Origin: JAFGGG01 sp964634205
Lineage (GTDB): Bacteria > Spirochaetota > Spirochaetia > SZUA-6 > RPPD01
Reading direction: 5' to 3'
Length of the DNA stretch: 27,023 nucleotides
NCBI GenBank assembly: GCA_964634205.1
Contig: CAZWKE010000046.1
Location: 1-27,023 of the forward strand
This document shows positions 14,367-22,244 of this stretch, in pieces. The notes under the pieces are model-generated. The model was not told the origin of the DNA, did no database searches, and saw only the letters and a list, made by a program, of their open reading frames with translations. Position 1 is the first letter of the stretch; every line of letters starts with the position of its first letter. The position numbers and the translations under genes are program-made.

Positions 14367-14729
14367 TTATTTTTTTGTCAGCATGTACAAGCCGATTAAT
14401 ATTATAATCCCGCCGAATATTTTCTGTAGGATTTCGTTCGGCAGCTGGACGGCAATTTTGGAACCGATGAGTCCTCCCACAAAAAACCCAATGCAGACAA
14501 ATACCGCTACCTGCAGGTCCACAAAACCGCTCTTAAAATAGGTATAGGCGGCCAGGAGGCCGATGGGCGGTACCAGCAGGGCAAGAGTGGTGCCCTGGGC
14601 TTTTGCCTGGGTAAATCCGAATAAAAAAATAAGCGCGGGTACAATAACCACCCCCCCGCCTATTCCGATAAAACCGCTGATCGTTCCGGCGCATAATCCC
14701 AACAAGAGGAATGATAGCATTTTCAGCAT
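14367..14729 (-). CDS. half-size TauE/SafE (TSUP) family membrane transporter
   Basis: A 120-residue protein with four membrane helices and one copy of the TSUP repeat. It begins with the family signature GTISGFIGIGGGVVIVPAL (about 15-33) and continues with AQGTTLALLVPPIGLLAAYTYFKSG. It ends in a helix pair with GGLIGSKIAVQLP and the final GLYMLTKK. Full-length TSUP proteins (~250 residues) contain two such halves and move sulfonates, sulfite or other organic anions. A single half probably works as a dimer. AAGGAG nine bases before the ATG lies inside the end of the upstream HAD gene, whose stop is 2 bases away, so the two are coupled. The substrate is unknown. Confidence 0.85.
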   Translation of the reverse strand: MLKMLSFLLLGLCAGTISGFIGIGGGVVIVPALIFLFGFTQAKAQGTTLALLVPPIGLLAAYTYFKSGFVDLQVAVFVCIGFFVGGLIGSKIAVQLPNEILQKIFGGIIILIGLYMLTKK

Positions 14730-14731
14730 GA

Positions 14732-15448
14732 TTATATCTCCTTTTCATTAATAAGTTCATCGATATTTTTAATGATATAGTCTGCATGTTTTTTTCTTGG
14801 TTCAATCCGTTCCGGCCAGAGCTGCTCGATAATTCCGGTGATCATTACCGTCGACAAACCCACCTGTTTTGCGCCGCATAATTCGTCCGATCCCCCGTCA
14901 CCGACAAACACCGCGTTTTCCGGACGTTCCTGTAATTGCCTCAAACTGTACTCATAAATTTTGGGGTCGGGTTTTGCCAGGCCCGCCTCGCAGGAAAAAA
15001 CAACACTGTCAAAAAATAGGCGAAGCGGTGATTCCTTCCAGTAATACACCTCGGACACGTCGGCATTACTGATCAGGCCGATTTTTTTATGCATGGATTT
15101 CAGTGTTTGTAATGTCCGTATGGTGCTTTCGGGAACGGCGAGCAGCGCGTTTTTAAACCGCTCGATTCTGTTTTGGGTGGCGTTTTGGATTATCTGGTCC
15201 GGGATGTCCGGATTAATTGCATGCACCATCCCCTTGATAATAACAAACGGATCCTTGAGCGCCCCGATCAGCCGCTCCATTGATTTCTCAAGCAGCTGCT
15301 CACTCCATGATTGTTTGCTTATCCCCAGGTATTCCGAGGTTGACAGTCCGCCGGAGCGGACGGATTCCAGTGAGGTGAGTGTATGAAACAGGTCAAACAG
15401 AATGGTTCTTTTCTCTGCGATAAACTCAAGGATTGTCTTTTTTGCCAT
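14732..15448 (-). CDS. HAD-superfamily hydrolase with DLFHTL nucleophile motif
   Basis: Four HAD motifs are visible. Motif I is FDLFHTLT, with the nucleophile Asp but Phe at the +2 position. Motif II is LISNAD. The motif III Lys is in GLAKPDPKIY, and motif IV is VFVGDGGSDE. Phosphatases usually have DxD; the DxF form occurs in a common HAD-IA branch and in dehalogenase-like members, so the activity is not certain. A helical cap lies between motifs I and II. I start at ATG 15448 (238 residues), which has GGGGAA about nine bases upstream; an in-frame TTG at 15463 is the alternative. It lies just downstream of the LysE-type gene and is coupled to the transporter after it. Confidence 0.82.
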   Translation of the reverse strand: MAKKTILEFIAEKRTILFDLFHTLTSLESVRSGGLSTSEYLGISKQSWSEQLLEKSMERLIGALKDPFVIIKGMVHAINPDIPDQIIQNATQNRIERFKNALLAVPESTIRTLQTLKSMHKKIGLISNADVSEVYYWKESPLRLFFDSVVFSCEAGLAKPDPKIYEYSLRQLQERPENAVFVGDGGSDELCGAKQVGLSTVMITGIIEQLWPERIEPRKKHADYIIKNIDELINEKEI

Positions 15449-15471
15449 TGGCCGTTTCCCCAATTTATTTT

Positions 15472-16128
15472 TCAGGCCGATTGTGCACTAATTATAGTCC
15501 GGATGATGTAATACAGGCCGGTAATACCGAACGCAATCAGAAAAATACCTGAAATCATTATCAAATACATTTTCAATTTTTCATTTATTATTTTTTTAAA
15601 CCTGCTGATGATAAAAAGTAACGGAACAAACCAGATAAGCACCCCGGCCATAATCAGCACGATGGTAACAACCCCCATATTTTTAGATGGAGGAAAGTCT
15701 TTATTCCAGAGTGAGAAAAAATTACCGGCAATGCCGATCCAGCCGGCAATGGTCATCGGATTGGTCAGGGTTACCAAAATCCCCGAGATGAATGTCGCCA
15801 GAGGGTTGATTTGAAAGTTGCCGAGTTTATTACTTTGTGTATTCCGGGCGGAAAGTAAGGAGGTCACCCCGAATATAATCAGGATTCCCGCGCAGATTAT
15901 CCCGAATACTATTTTGAACGTTTGATTTCCCGAAATAATATTGGCAAAGCCGTAATAAACAAGCAGAAGATAAAAGATATCCGCCAGACTTGAGCCGCAG
16001 GTAAAGACCAGGCTGTTCTTGAATCCGCATTGTATCGCCCTCTGACCGGCCACAACAGTAACGGAGCCCGGTGGAATCGCGACCACGAACCCTAAAATAA
16101 CGGCAGAGACTAGATACTCAATTAACAT
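15472..16128 (-). CDS. LysE/RhtB-family amino-acid or metabolite exporter
   Basis: A 218-residue inner-membrane protein with six hydrophobic segments. The N-terminal signature LGFVVAIPPGSVTVVAGQRAIQCGFKNSL, quoted here only in outline, is the LysE pattern: IPPG near residue 18, then a Gly-rich 'G-x-x-x-G' stretch through FTCGSSLADIFYLLLVYYG. A later NPMTIAGWIGI segment is also typical. Members export Lys, Arg, Thr, homoserine or other small molecules; the substrate cannot be read from sequence. No good ribosome site precedes the ATG. A short-leader promoter (TTTACA at 16164-16159 with TATATA-like boxes after it) may drive it. Confidence 0.85.
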   Translation of the reverse strand: MLIEYLVSAVILGFVVAIPPGSVTVVAGQRAIQCGFKNSLVFTCGSSLADIFYLLLVYYGFANIISGNQTFKIVFGIICAGILIIFGVTSLLSARNTQSNKLGNFQINPLATFISGILVTLTNPMTIAGWIGIAGNFFSLWNKDFPPSKNMGVVTIVLIMAGVLIWFVPLLFIISRFKKIINEKLKMYLIMISGIFLIAFGITGLYYIIRTIISAQSA

Positions 16129-16170
16129 GAGTCATATATAATACATTCCCCCGGATAATGTAAAGTCCTT

Positions 16171-16638
16171 CTAATAATGCATTCCCGATATTTTTCCGGT
16201 CATGGATAAAATATCGATTTCCAGGATTACGATGCGCAACAACATCTGTTCGGAAAACGTCCAATCCGTGGATTCGGTGTGCTGCCGCATTATGATCCGC
16301 AGGGCCTTTATGATCGCATCCCTGTCGGTTACCATAGTGATCTTTCCCGTCCCGATAACGGACCGGTATCGGGTACCGAAGTTACAGGCCTTTTCCGATT
16401 CTATCGTTTCCACGTGGTCACTTACCTCAAAGCAGACATTATTGTTCTTTTTTATAATATCGAGTTTTTTGCCTTGCCGGGCAGAATGGAGATATATTGT
16501 ATTTCCCTCAAAACCATAATTCATAGGTACCAGATAGGGTTGGTTTCCGTCCGTAAGCGCGATTCTTAAAACACAATTCGCGGACAATATTTCCCGGATT
16601 TGCGTTTGATCGGTAATTTCTTTTTCGTTTCGTCTCAT
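16171..16638 (-). CDS. NimA-like flavin-binding split-barrel protein (pyridoxamine 5'-phosphate oxidase family)
   Basis: A 155-residue protein with the layout of the 5-nitroimidazole-reductase (Nim) branch. It opens MRRNEKEITDQTQIREIL, has ALTDGNQPYLVPMNYGFEG and SARQGKKLDIIKKNNNVCFEV, and later has CNFGTRYRSVIGTGKI. These proteins bind FMN or a similar cofactor as dimers, and some reduce nitro-drugs. I start at ATG 16638 because it matches the family's usual N-terminus. An upstream in-frame extension to 16749 overlaps the preceding gene and looks unlike protein. The start lies 81 bases after the AraC-type gene's stop. No strong ribosome site is visible, so the exact start is moderately uncertain. 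Nitro-drug activity is not shown by the sequence. Confidence 0.85.
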   Translation of the reverse strand: MRRNEKEITDQTQIREILSANCVLRIALTDGNQPYLVPMNYGFEGNTIYLHSARQGKKLDIIKKNNNVCFEVSDHVETIESEKACNFGTRYRSVIGTGKITMVTDRDAIIKALRIIMRQHTESTDWTFSEQMLLRIVILEIDILSMTGKISGMHY

Positions 16639-16718
16639 AGCAGGTGAAATAAACATAACACAGGTTGCCCTGCGCGTGCAAGGCAACCGTGCGGTATTAT
16701 AGAGTTTTACTACTTGTG

Positions 16719-17609
16719 CTAGGTGTTTTTTTCGATGACGGGTATCCAAACCTCACAATAAAAGTCCGGGTCGGAGTCCGACGCCTCCTGGGCCGGGTAC
16801 ACCTCCAGCTCGGGGCCCATGTCGTGCTCGTAATTCGATGTGGGGAACCACTCGCTGAAGATCCGTTTCCATACGTCCTGGATCACTTCGGGACAGGGGC
16901 CGACAGCTTCGAATATGGCCCATTTCAAGGCCGGAACCGTTACCGGTTCCAAGCCTTCTATGCTCTCCGAGGTTTCCGCGCCTACAAGAAACGACCAGTT
17001 TTCACTGGTGTCCGTGTCTTTGTAACAGAGGACACTGGCCAGTGCTCCGTTTAATACCCCCCGCTTGTTGTCTGCGGCGATCTTGGCCAACTCAGCCACC
17101 GTGCCGTCCCGGTTGCATTTCTGCCAGAAGGCCGGAATGTCAATAAAGTTTTTGCCGCCTTCCGTGCTTACCATAATGCTCTTTCCCGCAACCTTGAATG
17201 ATTCCATGGTCTTGATCTTAAAATTCATGCTTTTCACTCCTTTAACAGATAATGTGAAGGTAATGGGAGGAAATATCTTCAGGCTTACAGCTTCCTTGCG
17301 GGACTCCCGCGGTGAGACCCCGTGCAGACGCTGGAAAGCCCTGGAAAAGGATTCCGGTGTTTCATAACCGTACTTAAAGGCGATATCGATTATCTTCTCA
17401 TTTCCGGTTAAAAGATCCTGTGCCGCCAGAGAAAGTTTTCTGTTTCTGATGTATTCGCCGAAGGTATAACCCGACACCATATAAAACATCCGCTGGAAAT
17501 GATATTCCGAAGAGTTGGCAATCTTTGCCACCTCCTTGACATGAGGATTTTCCAATAGTTGCGACTCAACATACTTGAGGGCGGTGTTCATCCTTTTAAT
17601 CCAGTTCAT
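16719..17609 (-). CDS. AraC-family regulator with GyrI-like effector-binding domain
   Basis: A transcription factor of the Rob/BmrR-like two-domain type, 296 residues. The N-terminal AraC DNA-binding domain (about 8-105) has two HTH units: HVKEVAKIANSSEYHFQRMFYMVSGYT and KIIDIAFKYGYETPESFSRAFQRLHGVSP, given here in outline. The C-terminal ~170 residues form a GyrI-like/effector-binding domain (MNFKIKTMESFKVAGKS, later ALKWAIFEAVGP and EVWIPVIE), which binds small hydrophobic ligands. GGGAGAA just before the ATG supports the start. It lies between an SDR gene and the NimA-like gene, both in the same direction, and may regulate one or both. That target is inference. Confidence 0.9.
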   Translation of the reverse strand: MNWIKRMNTALKYVESQLLENPHVKEVAKIANSSEYHFQRMFYMVSGYTFGEYIRNRKLSLAAQDLLTGNEKIIDIAFKYGYETPESFSRAFQRLHGVSPRESRKEAVSLKIFPPITFTLSVKGVKSMNFKIKTMESFKVAGKSIMVSTEGGKNFIDIPAFWQKCNRDGTVAELAKIAADNKRGVLNGALASVLCYKDTDTSENWSFLVGAETSESIEGLEPVTVPALKWAIFEAVGPCPEVIQDVWKRIFSEWFPTSNYEHDMGPELEVYPAQEASDSDPDFYCEVWIPVIEKNT

Positions 17610-17650
17610 ATTTCTCCCATCCTTTTAGCCCTTGTTTTTAAAACAGATGA

Positions 17651-18499
17651 CTACCATAAATCCCTTCTCAGGGATTGCGGTTGTTTGCCGTCGGTATCCG
17701 AAAACCGGTATTCCAGAGCGATCTCAGCGGCAATCAGGGTTTTTCCGGTTTTGGAAATGATTGATGAATCTCCCGCAAGCGCAGAAACCGCCCTGCCGAT
17801 GAACTGGGGTGATTCGGAGTTGGAAAGATCCAGGTAATCCTTGTTCAACATGACACCTTCCGTTCTCACCAATCCCGGATATAAAGAAACCACTGAAACG
17901 TTATGTTCTTTCAGTTCATGGGCCATATCGACGGTCATTCTGTCAACCGCCGCCTTACAAACACCATATGCGACATTAGACAAATACCGCCTTCCGGCGA
18001 AGAATGAGATATTAACGATTAATCCGTTTTTCTGCCGGATCATGATTGGGGCGGCCAGGCTGCTTGCAACATAATTGGAGCGTAAACCTACCATATGCAT
18101 ATCATCCCAGAGTGACAACGGTTGGGTCCAGAAATGATTCTGAAAGATATACTCCTCCGGCTTTGTAACCCTGTAAATATTTTCGTACCCTCCCCAGGCA
18201 TTATTCACAAGTATATCAAGACGTCCCCGGTCACTCTTTATGGTGTCAAACGCACGCTTTACGGCTTCATCATCGCGGTGATCGCATTGAATCGCAATGC
18301 ATACACCGCCACGCTTTGTTATTCCGTCGGCCGTATCATCAATGGTTCCCGGTAATATACCGGTTGATCTATTTTTATTGACCGTTCTCCCGGTTATATA
18401 AACTGTTGCTCCGCATTCTCCCAAGACCTGTGCAATACCTTTGCCGATTCCGCGGCTTGCACCGGTAACCAATGCGGTTTTTCCCTTTAATGAATTCAT
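17651..18499 (-). CDS. short-chain dehydrogenase/reductase, DHRS1-like
   Basis: A 282-residue NAD(P)-dependent oxidoreductase with a Rossmann fold. The cofactor motif TGASRGIGKG is at about 12-21, and NNAWGG replaces the classical NNAG. The catalytic Ser lies in VNISFFAG and Tyr/Lys in YGVCKAA. The segments WDDMHMVGLRSNYVAS, AHELKEHNVSVVSLYPGLVRTE and the overall order match the DHRS1 branch of the family. The start is ATG 18499, with GGAGG about ten bases upstream and the Rossmann strand directly after it. A longer frame from 18574 has no support. The substrate is unknown. It starts a unit separated by 117 bases from the upstream HAD gene and is followed by the AraC-type regulator. Confidence 0.9.
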   Translation of the reverse strand: MNSLKGKTALVTGASRGIGKGIAQVLGECGATVYITGRTVNKNRSTGILPGTIDDTADGITKRGGVCIAIQCDHRDDEAVKRAFDTIKSDRGRLDILVNNAWGGYENIYRVTKPEEYIFQNHFWTQPLSLWDDMHMVGLRSNYVASSLAAPIMIRQKNGLIVNISFFAGRRYLSNVAYGVCKAAVDRMTVDMAHELKEHNVSVVSLYPGLVRTEGVMLNKDYLDLSNSESPQFIGRAVSALAGDSSIISKTGKTLIAAEIALEYRFSDTDGKQPQSLRRDLW

Positions 18500-18615
18500 G
18501 TTTCTTATCCTCCATCCGTAATTGGGGCTTGCTAACGAAAAGAGTATCGTGTTTGTGTGATTTTTTCCTGACATATTTTGCCGACAGGTGTTAAGTTGTT
18601 TTTGACATCCTCAGT

Positions 18616-19308
18616 TTATGCCTCATTTAAGATATTTATAAGCCGCCCAAGGGTATGTATTTCGTAGGTCGGTCTGATCCCGGCGGGACACGTTTGATTA
18701 TGGTAATTTACCCAGCAGGTATCGATATCGTAACGTATCCCACCCTCAATATCGGATGTCAAACTGTCTCCCACGACAAGCACGCTGTGTTTCGGCGGCC
18801 CACCCATCAGTGCAAACGCGAAATCAAAGAAACGTTCGTCGGGTTTGGCACAGCCCACCTCATCTGAAATTACCAGATTCCGGAAATAATTTTTCAGTTC
18901 CGAGTTTACAATACGGGGCCGCTGTACGTCACCCAATCCGTTGGTAATTAATAGCAGTTTGTATATTTTTGTAAGTCGGCGCACAGTATTCAACGCATTG
19001 GGCAACAATATTGAGCATTCGGCCAGATGAGCAAGGTAACGTGTGGAAAAAGCCCTCACATCCAGGCGTACCTTCATTTCGCTGAAAAGCAGTTCAAAGC
19101 GCCTTGTGCGCAGTTTAATGGAGGTAATTTCCCCGTTTTCATATTGTTTGAACAACTTTTCATTAATTTCCCGATAGGCTTTCCGTACGGCAGGCGTATA
19201 GGATGAAACCCCGAACTCTTTAAAAGCTTCCCGGAGCGCTGAAACTTCCGCCGCATCATAATCAAATAACGTTCCGTCCGCATCAAACAGGATCCATTCG
19301 TATTTCAT
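18616..19308 (-). CDS. YjjG/YfnB-like HAD nucleotidase
   Basis: A 230-residue HAD-IA hydrolase. Motif I DADGTLFDYD (residues 9-18) is the typical start of the YjjG group, where the Phe-Asp-Tyr-Asp after DGTL is conserved. Motif II is LLITNGLGDVQRPRI, the motif III Lys is in CAKPDERFFDFAF, and motif IV is VVGDSLTSDIEGG. Characterised relatives remove phosphate from dUMP, dTMP and non-canonical nucleotides, a house-cleaning role. The assignment to the subgroup is good; the substrate here is inferred. It begins 16 bases after the GNAT gene's stop, so the two are probably in one operon. The ribosome site is weak. Confidence 0.88.
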   Translation of the reverse strand: MKYEWILFDADGTLFDYDAAEVSALREAFKEFGVSSYTPAVRKAYREINEKLFKQYENGEITSIKLRTRRFELLFSEMKVRLDVRAFSTRYLAHLAECSILLPNALNTVRRLTKIYKLLLITNGLGDVQRPRIVNSELKNYFRNLVISDEVGCAKPDERFFDFAFALMGGPPKHSVLVVGDSLTSDIEGGIRYDIDTCWVNYHNQTCPAGIRPTYEIHTLGRLINILNEA

Positions 19309-19324
19309 TGTAATCCGGCCGTCT

Positions 19325-19786
19325 CTAATTTCGTTTTTTTAATTTGTATGTCCGGGGATAAAAACCGAATTTTCGGTAAAACGGCAGTACCTCTTCGTTC
19401 CCATAGGCAACCAGGATCTCAATATTTTGGATATTTTCCGCGGCAAACCATTCCAGTGATTTTTCCATTAATGCGGCTCCCAAATGCTCTTTTCTGAATG
19501 CCGGTTTGATATAAATTGAATCGATTTCTCCTTCCATATTTTCGTTGATGGATGCAATGCAGTAGCCGATATCCTGTTTTTTTTCGTTGTCCCTGCAAAA
19601 CAAAATCAACAGCTTGGCCATCTTCAGCAATTTCTGCGTTCTCTTTTCAAAACGGAAACCGCTAAAATCATCCCGGAAATGCACTGATTTGTTTTTATGC
19701 AGGGTGTTCAATTCCCGCCACAGCGGTTCTACCAGATAGAGATCTTTTTTGTCCAACTCTTGAATAGTAATGCCGGATGTTTCCAT
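19325..19786 (-). CDS. GNAT-family N-acetyltransferase
   Basis: A 153-residue single-domain acetyltransferase. It has the GNAT strand/helix order: an N-terminal ITIQELDKKDLYLVEPLW, the central beta strand GEIDSIYIKPAFRKEHLGAALMEKSLEWF in outline with the acetyl-CoA pyrophosphate loop (R-K-x-x-L-G-A-A, a variant of Q/RxxGxG/A), and the end LPFYRKFGFYPR. The acceptor substrate is unknown. CGGAG about ten bases before the ATG supports the start. A 57-residue open frame ends 15 bases upstream and the nucleotidase follows 16 bases downstream, so it is within a tightly packed unit. Confidence 0.85.
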   Translation of the reverse strand: METSGITIQELDKKDLYLVEPLWRELNTLHKNKSVHFRDDFSGFRFEKRTQKLLKMAKLLILFCRDNEKKQDIGYCIASINENMEGEIDSIYIKPAFRKEHLGAALMEKSLEWFAAENIQNIEILVAYGNEEVLPFYRKFGFYPRTYKLKKRN

Positions 19787-19801
19787 AATAATACGCTCCG
19801 T

Positions 19802-19975
19802 TTAATCCTCCGCTATCATATACAGTTTGTTGTCATCTAGTAAATACATCAGGGGGGCGATCATGATTTTCGGATACCGCAGCCGCAGGCGCTTTGCCTC
19901 GCTCCGAATAAAATCCAGACAGATCGGTAAAAGTATGGAATTTAATCGCATTCTCAACCGGTTCATCGAATCCAT
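19802..19975 (-). CDS. candidate small basic protein, 57 residues
   Basis: A short frame from ATG 19975 to TAA 19802 fills the otherwise empty gap between the nucleotidyltransferase stop (9 bases before it) and the GNAT start (15 bases after it). The product has a Met/Arg/Leu-rich start, a hydrophobic LPICLDFI, a basic SEAKRLRLRYPKIM and an ending APLMYLLDDNKLYMIAED. The spacing fits the packed operon and the residue mix is protein-like. There is no good ribosome site (only GAG close by), and I do not recognise a family. The alternative minus-strand frame here (19833-20027) is less convincing because it overlaps the neighbour. It may also be a gene remnant. Confidence 0.35.
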   Translation of the reverse strand: MDSMNRLRMRLNSILLPICLDFIRSEAKRLRLRYPKIMIAPLMYLLDDNKLYMIAED

Positions 19976-19984
19976 ATCTCAGTT

Positions 19985-20770
19985 CTACCACTCGCTGATC
20001 GTAGGCTTTTTTGTATACCATGTCCATTCATTTTCCAGGACAAGACCTATCCGCTCGGTATCCGGGTAATCATAATCTATAAAATAGTTGATTACGGTTT
20101 CATAATATGAAAGCATTTCCGTAAGGTTCATATCGCCCATCAGGCGCCGGCTTCTTGGTATAAAGCCGGCGGGCATGTGTTTGCATTCTCCCAGGGCTTT
20201 AAAAAACGCCTTACGGCAGGGAAACAGCATGTGGTTGTGTGTAAGCACCAGCCTTCCCGCGAAAAAAACAAGTTCCATCACGCAATGTTTGGCAAAAAAC
20301 TCATTTCCCTGTTTAAACGCGGCCTCTCCCACGTACCGGAAATGCTTCACGTACGCATAAAAAGCCCTGATCCGTTTTGCCTGTTCCCATTCCGGATAGA
20401 CGCAGATCTTCGGTATAAGCTCATCGACCTCATTTGATTTTGAAAACAGTGTGTAGGCGTCCTGAAAAGAGAATCGGGTAGGATCACTGGCGTATTTCAC
20501 CGCGTCCCGTAAAAATTGCATGCCGACGATCTTTCCGTCGATCTCAATACCGTAAAACTTATTTGGGTCCCAGGTGCCGTAGAAATACGACTTGGTTTCG
20601 GCCACCCGCTTCATCTCTTCATCGGTCACCACCAGGTACAGATCGATATCGGAGTTTTCCCCGGCCTCTTTTGTAGCAATCGAGCCGCAGATGATCAGCG
20701 CGATGTTTTTGGGATTATCCTTGTTTAAGCGAGTCAGTTCTTCTATTGCTTTGTTGTGGCGTTCGGTCAT
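19985..20770 (-). CDS. MNT-type nucleotidyltransferase-domain protein
   Basis: A 261-residue protein. Residues ~22-50 hold the nucleotidyltransferase signature: hydrophobic strand, G29-S30, then S40-D41-I-D43-L, that is GSIATKEAGENSDIDLYLVV. The two Asp would bind the metal and the nucleotide. The remaining ~200 residues are helical, with FAKHCVMELVFFAGRLVLTHNHMLFPCRK, given in outline, resembling the HEPN-like or four-helix domains that follow such NTases in aminoglycoside-nucleotidyltransferase-like proteins. The function could be modification of a small molecule or protein. No partner HEPN toxin gene is adjacent, so a MNT/HEPN toxin-antitoxin pair is not supported. It begins 25 bases after the truncated polyferredoxin frame. 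Confidence 0.82.
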   Translation of the reverse strand: MTERHNKAIEELTRLNKDNPKNIALIICGSIATKEAGENSDIDLYLVVTDEEMKRVAETKSYFYGTWDPNKFYGIEIDGKIVGMQFLRDAVKYASDPTRFSFQDAYTLFSKSNEVDELIPKICVYPEWEQAKRIRAFYAYVKHFRYVGEAAFKQGNEFFAKHCVMELVFFAGRLVLTHNHMLFPCRKAFFKALGECKHMPAGFIPRSRRLMGDMNLTEMLSYYETVINYFIDYDYPDTERIGLVLENEWTWYTKKPTISEW

Positions 20771-20795
20771 TCAAGTTTCCCTTCGGCAATGTTGA

Positions 20796-21005
20796 TCACC
20801 TTCCCCAAGATAAACAAAAAACCCGGCCAAGAAATAAGGCGGATACGAATTGTAGTATAAAAAGAAGAAAACTGCCGGAGATTATTCCGTGCATTGAACC
20901 AGCAATAATTATATATGGCGACATATAATAAAAAATCACGGGGAAAAGAAAAAAGCTTATTATAATTAGTGAAAATCGTATTCTCTGTCTTTTTTTTGTC
21001 ATCAT
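20796..21005 (-). pseudogene. truncated 4Fe-4S membrane polyferredoxin (NapH-like), N-terminal fragment
   Basis: The ATG at 21005 overlaps the flavodiiron stop as ATGA, the sign of translational coupling. The 69 residues begin MTKKRQRIRFS after a first Met and form two membrane helices: IIISFFLFPVIFYYMSPYIII and GSFLLFILQFVSALFL, with SMHGI between them. This is the start of a family of membrane-bound 4Fe-4S proteins in which GRxFCGWxCPAG follows. Here the reading breaks right after GRVFC into LSWGR and a stop. All later Cys clusters are gone. A second frame runs on to 20767 but has no Cys motif. I read it as a gene that lost most of its length by deletion. A short functional membrane peptide is less likely. 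Confidence 0.65.
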
Positions 21006-22192
21006 AAAGACCCCGCAATCTCGGCGCCGAAGGAAACGCATTGTTCAATACTCTCGTCATCCGGGTTCCAAAGGGCTTTTAATCCGTCATTGATTACGGC
21101 AAACCCGGCTTTTTCCAGTGCCTGGGTGATTTTCCGCGGTGATTCCCCGCTCCAGCCGTACGTCCCGAAGGCGGCCGCTTGTTTGTTTTTGAAACGCAAG
21201 CCTTCAATCTCTTCCAGGATTCCCGCGGTTGCCACGGTAATGCCCTTGTTGATGGTGGGCGAGCCCACCAGAATTATTTTCGATTTGAAGATCTCTGTGA
21301 TGATATCATTTTTATCTGTTTTCGCTATATTGTATAATTTGATTGCTACCTTTTTGTCGATTTTCTTGATTCCCCGTGCGATGTTCTCCGCCATTATCCT
21401 GGTCCCGTTCCACATGGTATCATAGAGGATGGTTATCTGGTTTTCCTGATAATTTTTAGCCCACGACAGATATTTCTCTACAATCTGTGTCGGGTTGTCC
21501 CGCCAGATCACCCCATGACTGGTGGCGATGATGTCAAGCGGAATATTCATGGCCAATACTTCATGTATTTTTCTTTCGACAAGCGGGCTGAAGGGCGTGA
21601 GGATATTGGCGTAGTACTTTATACATTCGCTAAATAGTTCATCCCGATCAACCAGATCATTAAACATGTATTCACTGGCGTAGTGCTGTCCGAAAGCATC
21701 GTTACTGAACAGAATATTGTCTCCGGTCAGATAGCTGGCCATACTGTCGGGCCAATGCAGCATTTTCATTTCCACAAATACCAGAGATTTACCGTTCCCG
21801 ATATCAAGCGTATCTCCTGTTTTTACCGGAACAAAATTCCAGTCCTTGTGATAATGCCCTTTGATGGATTTTATGCCGTTTTCCGTGCAGTAGATCGGAA
21901 CGTCGGGAATGCATTCCATTAATTCGGGAAGCGCGCCGCTGTGGTCAATTTCAGCATGGTTTGCGATCACATAATCGATTGTTTTTACATCGATTTCTTT
22001 TTTCAGGTTTTCAACATATTCCTTGGCAAAAGGTTTCCAGACCGTGTCTATAATTATATTCTTTTCCTCTTTGATCAGATAGGAATTGTAGGTAGAGCCT
22101 TTATGGGTCGAATACTCATTCCCGTGAAATTTCCTTAATTCCCAATCGATTTTCCCGATCCAGAACACATTATTTTTAACCGGTATGTTCAT
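21002..22192 (-). CDS. flavodiiron protein (A-type flavoprotein, FprA-like NO/O2 reductase)
   Basis: Cytoplasmic enzyme that reduces oxygen to water or nitric oxide to nitrous oxide. The metallo-beta-lactamase-like half (1-~250) has a full di-iron ligand set: H79, E81, D83 and H84 in NHAEIDHSG, H146 in MLHWPDSM, D165 in FSNDAFG and H226 in TSHGVIW. The flavodoxin half (~253-396) has the FMN loop in YDTMWNGTRIMA. There is no C-terminal rubredoxin, so an external donor is needed. AAAAGGAG nine bases upstream sets the start. The next frame, a broken membrane polyferredoxin, overlaps it by ATGA. A promoter with a palindromic operator lies 46-74 bases upstream. The choice between NO and O2 cannot be read from sequence. 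Confidence 0.94.
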   Translation of the reverse strand: MNIPVKNNVFWIGKIDWELRKFHGNEYSTHKGSTYNSYLIKEEKNIIIDTVWKPFAKEYVENLKKEIDVKTIDYVIANHAEIDHSGALPELMECIPDVPIYCTENGIKSIKGHYHKDWNFVPVKTGDTLDIGNGKSLVFVEMKMLHWPDSMASYLTGDNILFSNDAFGQHYASEYMFNDLVDRDELFSECIKYYANILTPFSPLVERKIHEVLAMNIPLDIIATSHGVIWRDNPTQIVEKYLSWAKNYQENQITILYDTMWNGTRIMAENIARGIKKIDKKVAIKLYNIAKTDKNDIITEIFKSKIILVGSPTINKGITVATAGILEEIEGLRFKNKQAAAFGTYGWSGESPRKITQALEKAGFAVINDGLKALWNPDDESIEQCVSFGAEIAGSL

Positions 22193-22230
22193 ACATGTTA
22201 CTCCTTTTCCAAAATATGCCGACTCTTTTT

Positions 22231-22244
22231 GTATATTAATATAC
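22231..22244. promoter_or_regulatory. 14-bp perfect palindrome over the flavodiiron -10 box, candidate operator
   Basis: GTATATTAATATAC is its own reverse complement. It covers the -10 box (22243-22238) of the flavodiiron promoter, the usual place for a repressor site. I know no regulator that fits it exactly; AT-only palindromes also arise by chance. Confidence 0.5.

Noticed and set aside
19833..20027. 64-residue minus-strand frame at the end of the nucleotidyltransferase gene
   Set aside because: It overlaps that gene by over 40 bases in another frame; the 57-residue frame at 19802-19975 fits the operon spacing better.
19985..20770. MNT half of a MNT/HEPN toxin-antitoxin pair
   Set aside because: The protein is longer than MNT antitoxins and neither neighbour is a HEPN protein with the RxxxxxH motif.
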